Below are positions 52,660 through 62,736 of a stretch of DNA of 64,000 bases, in pieces. The notes under the pieces were generated by a model. It was not told the DNA's origin and searched no databases. It was given only the letters and a program-made list of their open reading frames with translations. Source of the stretch: Vibrio gallaecicus (GTDB lineage: Bacteria; Pseudomonadota; Gammaproteobacteria; Enterobacterales; Vibrionaceae); assembly GCF_024347495.1 (NCBI RefSeq), contig NZ_AP025491.1, positions 1,769,874 to 1,833,873 on the forward strand, in the 5' to 3' direction. Positions within the stretch are counted from its first letter, which is position 1; every line of letters starts with the position of its first letter. The position numbers and the translations under genes are program-made.

Positions 52660-54303
52660 TTATACTTTAAAGTAATCCAATTGTTGCTTCTGACGTTCAG
52701 CTAAATCTGATAGCTCATGGCTGGCAGCAGCAGCTTGAGTGATGCCCGTTACGTTTTGGCTGACTAAATCATAGATATTTGAAATATTTCGGTTGATGTC
52801 ACCTGTTACTTGGCTTTGCTCTTCAGCGGCTGACGCAACTTGTGTATTAATCTCTGTCATATCGGTAACAGAGTGAGCAATATCTGATAAGGCTGTGCTT
52901 ACTTCACTTGCTAACTCTTGGTTTTGTTGCAACATTGCCAGTGAGTTGTTCATGCTTTCATTGGCATTGCCCGATTGAGTTTGAAGCCCTTCAATAATCG
53001 CTTGAATCTCTTTCGTTGAATCTTGGGTTCTAGCCGCCAACATACGAACTTCATCGGCTACTACTGCAAAGCCGCGCCCACTTTCACCAGCACGCGCCGC
53101 TTCAATAGCTGCATTAAGTGCAAGTAAGTTAGTTTGCTCAGAGATGCTTTGTATTACTTCAATCACTTTACCGATTTGCTCTGACTGCTCTTTCAACGTA
53201 CCAACAACCCGAGCCGCGTCACCTAACTGCGTTGCCATTTTTTCATTCGCTTGGTGACTTTCTTCAAACAACGTCATGCTATGAGAAGCCATTTTGTCTG
53301 CTTGTTTAGAGGCTGAGTCCGCAAGAACGGCATTTTCATTTACATGTGATGCTGTACTTTCTAGCTGATTGACCGCAGAAGCTACTTGCTCAACTTCTTG
53401 CTTTTCTTGGTCGGAATTGACACTCGATTGTGTCATCACTGCGGCAAGCTCAGTAGAAGCTGAGGCAACGTCAGTACTAATTCGCATTAATGATTCAACG
53501 GTTTCTCTTAATTGGCTAACTGTTTTGTTCACATCTTGAGCTAAAAACGAAATTTCATTTTTACCTTGTTCTTCTGCTTTAACCAGTAAATTTCCTTTTG
53601 CGACTTCACGCATTGTCACTTGAAGATCTTTAATTGGTTTAACAATAATACCAGCTAATAGCCAACTGCTTAAAAGAGCAACTGAAAGGATGAATAGTAG
53701 GGCTATGATGGCTGTATTCAGTGTTGAACTGTGCTTTTCTCCATTAACTTCGACACTTTCAATGGCAATGCGGTTGAGTTCTTTTGATAGGGCATTAATT
53801 GCTTTTACCATGTTGTTTCCAGCATCACGATATTGTGCAGAAGCATTCTGGTATTTGATATCAAAGTCATCAGAAAGGTAACTTTCGCCATGTTTTATTT
53901 TCAAAAGAGGGAGCATGGTTTGACGTGAGAAATCGACATAATGCCCCATCGCTTTACGCATTTCTCTTACTTCTTCTTGCATGCCTGGAACGGTATCAAG
54001 TGAATCAAGTAAACGTGAATTAGCGTTCCTTTTTTGGTTAAGGGTATCGATAAGAGTCTTTATATCTTCTGGGTTGAAGAGACTATAAATAGCTTTGATA
54101 CGCATACCATAACTATTGTCTACAATTTCGCTTAATTCTTCTTTGTGTAAGATCAGCTGGTCAGTGGCAATAGAGACATCTTGAAAAGCATTTTCAAGCT
54201 TTTCGCCTCCAATGGTTATCCCTCCAAGCAGAAGAACAATGGAGAAAAGTACAGGGATTAATATCTGTACTTTAATGGATAAGCCACTCAATAGTTGGCG
54301 CAT
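52660..54303 (-). CDS. methyl-accepting chemotaxis protein
   Basis: A 547-residue chemoreceptor: membrane helix (about 10-30), a periplasmic helical sensor of about 160 residues (to 192) without a Cache or PAS signature, second helix (about 195-218), HAMP (218-270), and a cytoplasmic signalling domain whose hairpin tip [20 protein letters not shown] and [12 protein letters not shown] are canonical. The protein ends without a CheR-docking pentapeptide. It is divergent from pstS, and I infer that phosphate is a possible attractant; there is no direct evidence. Confidence 0.94.
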   Translation of the reverse strand: MRQLLSGLSIKVQILIPVLFSIVLLLGGITIGGEKLENAFQDVSIATDQLILHKEELSEIVDNSYGMRIKAIYSLFNPEDIKTLIDTLNQKRNANSRLLDSLDTVPGMQEEVREMRKAMGHYVDFSRQTMLPLLKIKHGESYLSDDFDIKYQNASAQYRDAGNNMVKAINALSKELNRIAIESVEVNGEKHSSTLNTAIIALLFILSVALLSSWLLAGIIVKPIKDLQVTMREVAKGNLLVKAEEQGKNEISFLAQDVNKTVSQLRETVESLMRISTDVASASTELAAVMTQSSVNSDQEKQEVEQVASAVNQLESTASHVNENAVLADSASKQADKMASHSMTLFEESHQANEKMATQLGDAARVVGTLKEQSEQIGKVIEVIQSISEQTNLLALNAAIEAARAGESGRGFAVVADEVRMLAARTQDSTKEIQAIIEGLQTQSGNANESMNNSLAMLQQNQELASEVSTALSDIAHSVTDMTEINTQVASAAEEQSQVTGDINRNISNIYDLVSQNVTGITQAAAASHELSDLAERQKQQLDYFKV

Positions 54304-54656
54304 GTTAAAACCCTCTTTACGCTTTGATGGTTAATTAAAATAGTCTCTTAATGAGAATCGTTCTTATTATTTTATTTTCAGCGTAGATTCTATCCCTTCA
54401 GTTTGATAAATCAATCAATAAAGCATTACATTTTGTTATCAATTAGAACTTTCAGAGTCATATAACGGTTTGGCATACGGAAAATTGAGCAAGCTAAAGA
54501 GTACTAATTACGAACTCTAGATTTACGTCTAAAAAATAATCATGAGCTGCAAAGGAAAGTGTGTTAATGGGGAATGATCAGAAAAAAAGCAGAGATTCGA
54601 TATAGCTATATAGGGGGAAATTAAAGGGAAATTGTTAATTTCGGTTTTATTACGCA
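54304..54656. other. chemoreceptor - pstS intergenic region, left part
   Basis: About 350 bases with no ORF. It contains the presumed chemoreceptor promoter. Nothing else is recognised. Confidence 0.4.
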
Positions 54657-54702
54657 TTGTCATATAGGCTTCAATTAAGTGAAACACAACTGTCACATTA
54701 GA
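54657..54702 (+). promoter_or_regulatory. possible Pho-box half-sites before pstS
   Basis: TTGTCATATAGGCTTCAA at 54657 and CTGTCACATTAGAATCTT at 54690 each have a TGTCAT/C half-site of the PhoB consensus (CTGTCATAnATCTGTCAC). The second half of each box is poor. They are 33 bases apart, three turns, and lie 70-115 bases before pstS. PhoB control is expected for this operon. Confidence 0.5.
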
Positions 54703-54771
54703 ATCTTAAAGTGAGCATCGTTCAAGCGAAACACAATATAACGGCAATAACGCCACTAAAGGAAATTTGTG

Positions 54772-55593
54772 ATGAAAAAGACAGTTATCGGTGCAATCGC
54801 ACTACTAGGCGCTCTAACAGTGAATACAGCTTCAGCTAAAGAAACTATCTCTGTAGTTGGCTCTAACAGTGCTTCTCCACTGGTTGAAGTTTTTGCAGAA
54901 ACTTACATGAATAAAGGTGAACCAGTATTCATCGAGATTCAAGCTCCGGGTTCTTCTGCAGGCATCAAAGCAGCAAAAAATGGAAGTGCTGACCTTGGTA
55001 TTTCTTCTCGTGACTTAAAAGCGGCTGAAAGATCTTCTGACCTGAAAGAGTTGGTTATTGCTCGTGACGGTATTGCAGTTGTTGTAAACCCAAATAATGA
55101 AGTTTCTGCTCTATCAGCTGAGCAAATTACTTCAATCTACAAAGGCGACATCACTAACTGGAAAGATGTTGGCGGCGCTGACAAGCCAATCGTTGCAATC
55201 ACTCGTGATACGGCATCTGGTACACGTGGCGCATTTGAAGACATCATGAAACTTAAGAAAAAGATTGGCGATAAGAAAGTATCTGCAATCTCTCAACGTG
55301 CTCAAGTTGCTAACGGTAACGGCGCACTAAAAGTATCGGTAGCAAGCAACCCATACGCTATCGGCTTTATCTCTCTTGGTACAGTTGATAATACTGTTCA
55401 AGCTCTAACTATCGATGGCGCTGCTGCAAACGTAGAAAACGTTAAGAACGGTTCTTACAAAGTTGCTCGTCCATTCCTAGTGCTTTACAAAGCTGGTGCT
55501 CCATCAACTGAAACTCAACAATTCCTAGATTGGATGGTTACAGATGAAGCACAGGCTATCGCAGGTAAGAAAGGCTACATCACAGTAAACTAA
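54772..55593 (+). CDS. pstS: phosphate-binding protein PstS
   Basis: A 273-residue periplasmic binding protein: signal peptide 1-22 (ASA), then two lobes with phosphate-binding motifs VGSNSASPLVEV, GSSAGIKAAKNGSADLGISSR and TRDTASGTRGAFED. It is of the short PstS type (about 270), not the E. coli 346 type. AAGGA is placed for either the GTG at 54769 or the ATG at 54772; I chose the ATG. First gene of a pstSCAB operon; a hairpin after it likely raises PstS dose over the permease. Confidence 0.95.
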   Translation: MKKTVIGAIALLGALTVNTASAKETISVVGSNSASPLVEVFAETYMNKGEPVFIEIQAPGSSAGIKAAKNGSADLGISSRDLKAAERSSDLKELVIARDGIAVVVNPNNEVSALSAEQITSIYKGDITNWKDVGGADKPIVAITRDTASGTRGAFEDIMKLKKKIGDKKVSAISQRAQVANGNGALKVSVASNPYAIGFISLGTVDNTVQALTIDGAAANVENVKNGSYKVARPFLVLYKAGAPSTETQQFLDWMVTDEAQAIAGKKGYITVN

Positions 55594-55624
55594 TCATTTA
55601 CTTAGCTTAAAGAATTTAAACATT

Positions 55625-55655
55625 GCTCAGCCTACATTTGGGCTGAGCCTTTTCT
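55625..55655 (+). terminator. hairpin between pstS and pstC
   Basis: GCTCAGCC, an eight-base loop, GGCTGAGC and CTTTTCTTT. It probably ends part of the transcripts after pstS. Confidence 0.7.
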
Positions 55656-55699
55656 TTCAACTTTGTCTCAACCTAAGAGCAAAGTATGAGATTTAGTAT

Positions 55700-56629
55700 A
55701 TGACCATCGCAAATAGTGAAAAGCTTATGAATACTGAAGCAACTCAAGTAAATAAGCCAAGTCTACGTACCAAAAAGCGTATCGATTGGAAAGAACGTAT
55801 CTTTCACGGCTTATTCTTAACGAGTGCTGTAATCGGCATCGTATCACTGGCAGTAATCGCTTATTTTATCGTTGCAGAGAGTATCCCTGCATTCCAAGAA
55901 GCAGGTGTCTCTGGCATTGTTTTAGGAACAGATTGGTTACCACCGGCCTTATTCGGTGTTGCAACCATGATTGTTGCTTCCATTGTTTCAACCCTTGGAG
56001 CTGTGGTTGTTGGCGTTCCCGTTGGTGTTTTAACCGCCATTTTTATTGCTGAGATTGCCCCAAAGCGTTTGGCTGACATTATCAGACCTGCTGTTGAATT
56101 ATTAGCAGGTATCCCGTCGGTGGTTTATGGCTTCTTCGGCTTGGTTATCATCGTTCCTCTTATTCAGAATGTTTTCCAAGTTCCTGCAGGAAATACGATT
56201 CTGGCGGGTATCATCGTTCTCGGAATTATGATTTTGCCAACGGTTATCACGGTTTCTGAAACGTCTATTCGCGCAGTTCCTCGTGCTTATAAAGAAGGTT
56301 CATTGGCGTTAGGCGCATCTAAAATCTTTACGATTTTTAAACTGTTAGTACCAGCTGCACGCTCAGGTATTATGACGGGTGTGATTCTCGGTATTGGTCG
56401 AGCGCTTGGAGAAACCATGGCAATCATAATGGTTATGGGTAATGCTCCTGCTATGCCTGAAGGGATCTTAGACTCAGCTCGTACATTAACGGCGAACATT
56501 GCTATTGAAATGTCATACGCAAGTGGCGTTCACGCCAACGCATTGTACGCAACAGGTGTGGTACTTCTTGTATTCATCATGATGCTAAATGGTGCTCTGC
56601 TTTATCTAAACCGTGAAAAAGCTAAGTAA
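55700..56629 (+). CDS. pstC: phosphate ABC transporter permease PstC
   Basis: A 309-residue inner-membrane permease with six spans. The family motifs are ELLAGIPSVVYGFFGL and the coupling-helix EAA-type motif (AVPRAYKEGSLALGASK). With PstA it forms the channel for phosphate. The start codon has a weak ribosome binding site; another in-frame ATG is at 55727. It is followed by pstA 16 bases on. Confidence 0.95.
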   Translation: MTIANSEKLMNTEATQVNKPSLRTKKRIDWKERIFHGLFLTSAVIGIVSLAVIAYFIVAESIPAFQEAGVSGIVLGTDWLPPALFGVATMIVASIVSTLGAVVVGVPVGVLTAIFIAEIAPKRLADIIRPAVELLAGIPSVVYGFFGLVIIVPLIQNVFQVPAGNTILAGIIVLGIMILPTVITVSETSIRAVPRAYKEGSLALGASKIFTIFKLLVPAARSGIMTGVILGIGRALGETMAIIMVMGNAPAMPEGILDSARTLTANIAIEMSYASGVHANALYATGVVLLVFIMMLNGALLYLNREKAK

Positions 56630-56645
56630 GCGGAAGGTGAATACT

Positions 56646-57527
56646 ATGCAAACTATTAAAACTCAAGATCGCGTAAAGCTAAAACAAGCTCGCCAAAACA
56701 AAGATAATGTTTTAAAAGTCTTCATCTGGGGCGCTGCCGCTGTGACGGTTGGCTTCTTGTTTTGGATTATTTGGTACATTTTGTCGAACGGTCTACAGCA
56801 CGTAGATTGGAACTTTGTTACTGATGACTACACTCGTACTGGTACTGAACAAGGTATCTTTCCGATGATTATTTCCACCATTTATATGGTGATAGCGTCA
56901 ATATCAGTAGCAGCACCGCTCGGTATCATGACGGCAATTTATCTAACTGAATATGCAAAAGTGGGCAGCCGACTCGTAAAAGTTATTCGATTCTGTACTG
57001 AATCTTTAGCTGGCATCCCGTCGATTATCTTTGGTCTATTTGGTATGACATTCTTTGTATCAATCTTAGGTTTAGGTTTCTCGATTCTTTCGGGTGCATT
57101 AACTCTGAGTATTTTGATTCTTCCAGTTATTATCCGTACAACGGAAGAAGCATTGATGGCAGTACCACAAACTTACCGTGAAGGCTCATATGGCCTTGGC
57201 GCTCCTAAAATCTACACTATCTGGCGTTTGATCTTACCAAGTGCAATGCCAGGTATCTTAACTTCGGTCATTCTTAGTATTGGTCGTGTAATTGGCGAAT
57301 CAGCACCTGTATTTTTAACAGCAGGTATGGTGGCACGTATTCCAGAGTCAGTATTGGATTCAGGGCGTACACTAACGGTTCACCTATATAAGTTGACTAC
57401 CGAACTGTTCACTATTGATGAGTGGAACCAAGCTTACGGTACGGCGACAGTCCTAATTGTGCTTGTTCTGTTGATCAACATGGTCACCAAATTAATTGCA
57501 AGCCGCTTTAACACAGCAACGTATTAA
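56646..57527 (+). CDS. pstA: phosphate ABC transporter permease PstA
   Basis: A 293-residue permease. Motifs are ESLAGIPSIIFGLFGM and the coupling segment AVPQTYREGSYGLGAPK. A GTG-started extension to 56613 would overlap pstC, but GGAAGG stands eight bases before the ATG at 56646, so I chose that. It pairs with PstC and is energised by PstB. Confidence 0.94.
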   Translation: MQTIKTQDRVKLKQARQNKDNVLKVFIWGAAAVTVGFLFWIIWYILSNGLQHVDWNFVTDDYTRTGTEQGIFPMIISTIYMVIASISVAAPLGIMTAIYLTEYAKVGSRLVKVIRFCTESLAGIPSIIFGLFGMTFFVSILGLGFSILSGALTLSILILPVIIRTTEEALMAVPQTYREGSYGLGAPKIYTIWRLILPSAMPGILTSVILSIGRVIGESAPVFLTAGMVARIPESVLDSGRTLTVHLYKLTTELFTIDEWNQAYGTATVLIVLVLLINMVTKLIASRFNTATY

Positions 57528-57593
57528 GCTCCTGTGAGCCAAGTGTAAAAGCATTGAATTAGAAACGAATTTAAGAATTTAGAGATTACGATT

Positions 57594-58343
57594 ATGAACA
57601 AATTTGATATTGAAAACTTAGACCTGTTTTACGGTGACAACCAAGCACTTAAATCGATTAACTTGCCAATCCCAACTCGCCAAGTGACGGCGTTAATCGG
57701 ACCTTCTGGTTGCGGTAAATCAACACTTTTGCGCTGCCTTAACCGCATGAATGATTTGATTGAGGGCGTGAAAATTACAGGTTTATTAGAAATGGATGGC
57801 ACTGACATCTATGGGAATATTGATGTCTCTGATTTACGTATTCGAGTCGGTATGGTATTTCAAAAGCCAAACCCATTCCCGATGAGCATTTATGAGAACG
57901 TGGCTTATGGTCTACGAGCTCAAGGTATTAAAGACAAAAAGCATATCGACCAAGTGGTAGAAAGCTCTCTTCGTGGTGCTGCGCTTTGGGATGAAGTGAA
58001 AGACCGTCTTAAGTCTCATGCCTTTGGTTTGTCTGGTGGTCAGCAGCAGCGTTTATGTATTGCTCGTACCATTGCAATGGAACCAGACGTTATTCTAATG
58101 GATGAGCCGACATCAGCACTTGACCCGATTGCGACTCATAAAATTGAAGAGTTGATGGAAGATCTTAAGAAGAACTACACCATCGTTATCGTGACTCACT
58201 CAATGCAGCAAGCTCGACGTATTTCAGACCGTACGGCTTTCTTCTTGATGGGTGAATTGGTTGAACACAACGATACTCAAGTTATTTTCAGTAACCCTAA
58301 AGACGATCGTACACAGGGTTACGTAAACGGTGATTTTGGTTAA
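57594..58343 (+). CDS. pstB: phosphate ABC transporter ATPase PstB
   Basis: A 249-residue ATPase: Walker [10 protein letters not shown] (about 36-44), Q-loop [10 protein letters not shown], signature LSGGQQQR (about 148), Walker [14 protein letters not shown] and switch VTHSMQQA. The motif [15 protein letters not shown] is specific to PstB. The length is normal. It is the last gene; phoU, which usually follows, is absent. Confidence 0.96.
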   Translation: MNKFDIENLDLFYGDNQALKSINLPIPTRQVTALIGPSGCGKSTLLRCLNRMNDLIEGVKITGLLEMDGTDIYGNIDVSDLRIRVGMVFQKPNPFPMSIYENVAYGLRAQGIKDKKHIDQVVESSLRGAALWDEVKDRLKSHAFGLSGGQQQRLCIARTIAMEPDVILMDEPTSALDPIATHKIEELMEDLKKNYTIVIVTHSMQQARRISDRTAFFLMGELVEHNDTQVIFSNPKDDRTQGYVNGDFG

Positions 58344-58412
58344 TTTTAATCGTAGATCTCGCCGCGCTTAATTTACAGGCATATCATTATAATTATAAGC
58401 GATGGAAAGTTT

Positions 58413-58442
58413 GCCTCACTACTATAGTAGTGGGGCTTTTTT
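58413..58442 (+). terminator. terminator of pstSCAB
   Basis: GCCTCACTAC, TATA loop, GTAGTGGGGC and TTTTTT; it has one T-G pair. Confidence 0.85.
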
Positions 58443-58711
58443 GTTTTTTATTGCCATGTCTCTTTGATAGTTTTGATTCGTCATTTTTGTATTAGCACTG
58501 CCTAATTATGCGTGATTTAGACCTTGATTTAATCGAAGTTTCATTAGTAAGAAAATGGAAAAGAAATCCCATTTTTGTAGTCCTTATCTAGCTTGTGACA
58601 ATGTAAATAAAGGAATTGCGAGCAAGTTAACATCTGCTTTTTAGTTGTATTGATTGCATATTAACCCATGGGTATTTTTGCAATACTTGAATAACCAGAT
58701 GGATAGAACTT
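58443..58711. other. pstB - GGDEF intergenic region
   Basis: About 270 A+T-rich bases with no gene; it probably carries the GGDEF gene promoter. No operator is recognised. Confidence 0.4.
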
Positions 58712-60832
58712 GTGCCAGTAAAAGCCTTTACCAAACAAATGTCAGCTATACGAGATCATCGTTTGCTTGCTGAGTGCCTATTTGGTTATCTTGCTCAAAT
58801 TCTATGCCCTAAGGGAGTGGGTATCTTCACTAATCCCTCAAGTTCAACAAATCAATCCCCACTTTTTTCTTCTGGTGTAGTCAGCTCTCTTGATGTTTAT
58901 CCCAATACGTTTTGGCAGTGGGTTTCGCAGTTCGATACTGCAGACGGCGTATTACCAATGGCAATTAATACCTGCCAATGGGAGCATGTAGAAAAGCTAG
59001 GCGGCGAGTCATTCATTATGATGTTGGATAACGCTCCAGCCTCTCAAACTTATCTTGTTATTCAAAATTGTGATCCTAGAAAAATTAGCCAAGCGTTTGC
59101 AGGGCATCTTGATGTGCTTCAGCTTACGGCTTTTCGCTGGCAATGCATCCGAGCTGAGAAAAATGCGGCTATTGAAATTAAAAATCGCGATACACGAGAA
59201 GCTTTATACCTAGATGAAATCAAGCTTCGAGAGTTGTTTGTCGAGAATATGAAGCTTGTGCATGAAGTGGCTCTTGAGTTATCTAACCCTGAATCATTAG
59301 ATGCTTTATATAAAGCGGCGGTAGAAGCAGTAAGGGATCGGTTAGGCTTTGATCGAGCGGTATTTATGCTTCTAGACATGAAGAAGCGCTGTTTTAGCGG
59401 TACTTACGGCACAGATGAAGATGGAAAAACCAATAGTGAGCACCATACTCAATATGATATTCACCAGCTTGAAGAAGAATACATAGAAGCGTTATCTGAT
59501 GGTAAAAGAAACTTAGTTGTCATTGAAGAAGCTCCACTTTATACCGCGGGAAAAGTCGTGGGTCAGGGGTGGAATGGTATGCTCATTTTACGTGAAGGTG
59601 ATAAAGCCATTGGTTGGATTGCGATGGATAATTACATTCAACGGAGCCCGATAACAGGTTATCAAAAGCAAATGCTTAAGTCGTTTGGTTCTCTTCTTTC
59701 ACAGATTTATATTCGCAAAAGACAAGAGCAAAATATTCGGATGCTCCACTCAAGTATGGTTGAGTTGTCTCGTTGTGATAGCGTGAGCGACGTTTGTAAG
59801 TCAGCGGTTAGTTTTGCTATTCAGCATCTTGGCATTGACCGACTAGCTGTGTTTTTAACGAATAAAGACTGTACCTATATGCAGGGTACATGGGGTACCA
59901 ATATTCAAGGAAACATAGTTGATGAATCTTATTATCGTTCTGAAACAACGAATAGAGAGATAGTGACAGCTGCACGCTCAACGCCAAACCAAGTGGCGTT
60001 TGAAGAATCAGTTCCTATCTACCATGACTGCAATATTGTTGGGTTCGGTTGGACATCTATGACTATGCTCACCAATAATACGCAAGAACCTATCGCATTT
60101 ATTGCAGCGGATAATTTGCTGACACGAAGCCCATTAACTTCTCAATTACGGGAAGTTATCCGTATATTTGCTTCAAGTTTGGCTGAAGTTCTGCAAAGAA
60201 CACAAGCTCAAGAAGAGCTGAGAAAGCTTAATGAAACATTGGAGCAAGAGGTAAAGAAGCGTACTTTGCAGCTTGAAATGGCGAATGAGCAGCTTGATGT
60301 TATTTCAAAAATGGACCCGCTTACTCGTCTGGGTAATAGACGAAAACTCGCACAAGTGTTGGATGAATTAGGCGGTACTCAGCAATCATCCATGATTACT
60401 TTTGGTCTTATTCTTGTCGATTTAGATCACTTTGGTTTGTACAACAATGTGTATGGGCACACTGAAGGGGATGTTGCGTTAAAAACGGTGGGTAACATTC
60501 TTAGAAAGCATACTTATCACGAAGGGGAAACCTTCTGTAGAGTCGGCGGTGAAGAATTTATGTTGTTACTTGTTGGAACAAGCGACAAAGAGACAAAGCT
60601 ACGGGCTGAAGGTATCCGGCAATGCATTGAAAATGCCAAAATCCCTCATCAAGATAGTAGCACCAGTAAAGTGCTCACCGCTTCAGTAGGATATGCGTCG
60701 GTTAAGGCTCAATATAATGATTTAGACTTTGATGGTTTATATAGAAAAGCAGATAAAGCCTTATATCAGGCGAAAGATGCAGGAAGGAATCAAAGCGTAT
60801 CAGCAAACACAATGAAAGTTACGGTGGAGTAG
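58712..60832 (+). CDS. GAF-GAF-GGDEF diguanylate cyclase
   Basis: A 706-residue cytosolic protein. After an N-terminal region of about 140 residues there are two GAF-like domains (about 190-330 and 355-490), each with an FDRAVFMLLD/IDRLAVFLT strand, a GTDEDG/GTNIQG turn and WIAMDN/FIAADN near its end, so they look like a duplication. A coiled coil (about 500-535) leads to the GGDEF domain with intact RVGGEEF, DPLTRLGNRRKL and LVDLDHFGLYNN. The I-site RxxD is missing. It starts with GTG. The ligand of the GAF domains is unknown. Confidence 0.92.
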   Translation: MPVKAFTKQMSAIRDHRLLAECLFGYLAQILCPKGVGIFTNPSSSTNQSPLFSSGVVSSLDVYPNTFWQWVSQFDTADGVLPMAINTCQWEHVEKLGGESFIMMLDNAPASQTYLVIQNCDPRKISQAFAGHLDVLQLTAFRWQCIRAEKNAAIEIKNRDTREALYLDEIKLRELFVENMKLVHEVALELSNPESLDALYKAAVEAVRDRLGFDRAVFMLLDMKKRCFSGTYGTDEDGKTNSEHHTQYDIHQLEEEYIEALSDGKRNLVVIEEAPLYTAGKVVGQGWNGMLILREGDKAIGWIAMDNYIQRSPITGYQKQMLKSFGSLLSQIYIRKRQEQNIRMLHSSMVELSRCDSVSDVCKSAVSFAIQHLGIDRLAVFLTNKDCTYMQGTWGTNIQGNIVDESYYRSETTNREIVTAARSTPNQVAFEESVPIYHDCNIVGFGWTSMTMLTNNTQEPIAFIAADNLLTRSPLTSQLREVIRIFASSLAEVLQRTQAQEELRKLNETLEQEVKKRTLQLEMANEQLDVISKMDPLTRLGNRRKLAQVLDELGGTQQSSMITFGLILVDLDHFGLYNNVYGHTEGDVALKTVGNILRKHTYHEGETFCRVGGEEFMLLLVGTSDKETKLRAEGIRQCIENAKIPHQDSSTSKVLTASVGYASVKAQYNDLDFDGLYRKADKALYQAKDAGRNQSVSANTMKVTVE

Positions 60833-60884
60833 AATCTCATTCAGAGAACCGTTAATCTTTAGACATCATATAAAAATATAATAA

Positions 60885-60928
60885 AAGCCTAGCGAGAGAA
60901 TCCTTTTGATTAATCGCTAGGCTTTTTT
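60885..60928 (+). terminator. terminator of the GAF-GGDEF gene
   Basis: AAGCCTAGCGA and TCGCTAGGCTT form eleven pairs over an 18-base loop, followed by T. The stem contains TCGCTAGG, the same octamer phase as the repeat at 40205. Confidence 0.85.
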
Positions 60929-61009
60929 GTTACAGCATCAGTCTTACTTCTAACTACCGACCTTACTGTTAAGTGCCAGTTTTCGTGTAAATTATCGGTT
61001 AATAGATAA

Positions 61010-62734
61010 CTATAATTTTGCCAGAACCGATTCTTCAGCCGTACTTTTCGATGCTTTCTGTTTGCTAATCAATTTTATTGCAGCAGTTGGTGTCCATGTT
61101 GCCTTGGATACTGCCTTTTTACTGTAAAGCTCACTTGTGAATGACTTAATTTCCTTTTGAATAGCACTTAAATCACTTGGGGCAACATTCTTGTGATTAT
61201 TACGCCACTCTTCAAATGCAGCTTCTACCTGTAAACCATCTCTTTTTTCTAAAGCGTGAATCAGAGCTTTCTGTGTGCTGTCTGTACTTCCCTTTATCTG
61301 TCTCTTCGTATCTGTCTGGCTGTTTGGTTTCTTTTTCCAGAAATGGAATGCAATGGCGCTGCTTCCTGCCCAAAGAAGTGCGAACATCAATGAGATATAT
61401 GGCCATATTCCTGCGTCGGTTACTGTTACAGCTTCGCTCGTGCTTGGTTGGATTTGTTGCTTAGGTTCTATTGCTGCAGTCTCGGATGCATTAGCAATTG
61501 CAGTAAACGTTAAGCCCGCAAGTGAGCTGGTTTCTTGCGTTTTAGTCGTGGTATTAAACCAAGTTTGTGTAACCGCCGGTAACGTGAAAGACCCCGGTTT
61601 TTTAGGTATAAGCACTTGTTGGAAAACGACAATGGCATCACCAGATTCGGTTTGACCAAATTTTGGCTTTTCATCATATACACGAACAGTTTCAGGGTTC
61701 TTTAGTGAAAGGTTCGGCAGTTGGTGTTGTGCGATTCCCTTTGCTGACATGGTGATAGTTCGAGTTAATGAATCGCCCACGTTTAGTTCAATATGGCTGC
61801 CTTCAGGGATTTCTGCTCCAGTACTGTCTTCCCAAGCTTGGTTCAGTGTTAGTTGCTGGGTTGGGAGCCAACTACCTTTGTAATCGCTTGGTATCGGAAG
61901 GACTTTTATCGCAAATGTCTTAACCGGTGTATCAAGTTGGAATAGTCGAGTTTTACTTGAACGATTATCTGAATAAACCACTGAACCTGTTAGCTTTGGT
62001 CCAATTAATGTGTAGTCCCCTGGTGTTGACGAAGACAATGAGAATGATTGCTGAACTATTGTTACTTCAACTCCGTTACGCACATCTTGGTATTGCTTTG
62101 AGTCACCAATTGGCGTGACTTCTAGTCCTTTGGCTTTTGTGATGTTATTTGAATTAACCGAGCTATTCGAACCTGTCATGTTTTTTGAAAGTATAGAGCT
62201 AGGCGGTGCTATTTGAGGGTTTTGTAGCCTTCGAGGATCGGCCTTGATAACCAAAGTTACGTCAAGTTGCCCATTCTCATTCGGGTAAAGCTGTGTTGTA
62301 TTCAGTTCTAGCTCAAACTCAGCCATATCGCTTTGTGTTGGAGCTAACTTGTTGATGGACACTTTGATCGGAATAGGACGTGTTTTCGCACCTTCAATAT
62401 TGAAGCTCGGAATGGTTAATGAACCAGCTCTTAGTGGCGCGAGAGTAACGGTCCATTCACTTTGTACCGTTCGAGTTCCGTTAATGATGTTCATCGATGA
62501 ACCGAAACTAGGTCTCCCAATATAAAAATCATTGGTTAACGCATCGAGTGTTAAAGCATCAGAAGAGACTTTTTCATTCACAGAAACTCTTAGTACAAAA
62601 ACTTCATCTTTGGTTACTTTATTCTGAGTCACGCTTGCAGAAGCGGTAGTGGCTGCGTGTGCGGAGTTTATCGACAAACCTAAGCTGAAGAGCCCTAGGA
62701 AAAAGGTCAAAAATAGATGTTTAGAAATTGGCAT
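61010..62734 (-). CDS. batD: BatD family protein
   Basis: A 574-residue exported, membrane-anchored protein: signal peptide 1-27 (AHA), several beta-sandwich domains typical of BatD (VFVLRVSVNEKVS; SFGSSMNIINGTRTVQSEW; FELELNTTQLYPNE), one membrane helix (about 443-462) and a cytoplasmic helical tail of about 110 residues. BatD belongs to the Bacteroides aerotolerance cluster, which occurs with MoxR and VWA proteins. GTG codons upstream at 62743 are open, but the ATG at 62734 is only two bases after the previous stop and fits better. Confidence 0.88.
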   Translation of the reverse strand: MPISKHLFLTFFLGLFSLGLSINSAHAATTASASVTQNKVTKDEVFVLRVSVNEKVSSDALTLDALTNDFYIGRPSFGSSMNIINGTRTVQSEWTVTLAPLRAGSLTIPSFNIEGAKTRPIPIKVSINKLAPTQSDMAEFELELNTTQLYPNENGQLDVTLVIKADPRRLQNPQIAPPSSILSKNMTGSNSSVNSNNITKAKGLEVTPIGDSKQYQDVRNGVEVTIVQQSFSLSSSTPGDYTLIGPKLTGSVVYSDNRSSKTRLFQLDTPVKTFAIKVLPIPSDYKGSWLPTQQLTLNQAWEDSTGAEIPEGSHIELNVGDSLTRTITMSAKGIAQHQLPNLSLKNPETVRVYDEKPKFGQTESGDAIVVFQQVLIPKKPGSFTLPAVTQTWFNTTTKTQETSSLAGLTFTAIANASETAAIEPKQQIQPSTSEAVTVTDAGIWPYISLMFALLWAGSSAIAFHFWKKKPNSQTDTKRQIKGSTDSTQKALIHALEKRDGLQVEAAFEEWRNNHKNVAPSDLSAIQKEIKSFTSELYSKKAVSKATWTPTAAIKLISKQKASKSTAEESVLAKL

Positions 62735-62736
62735 GA

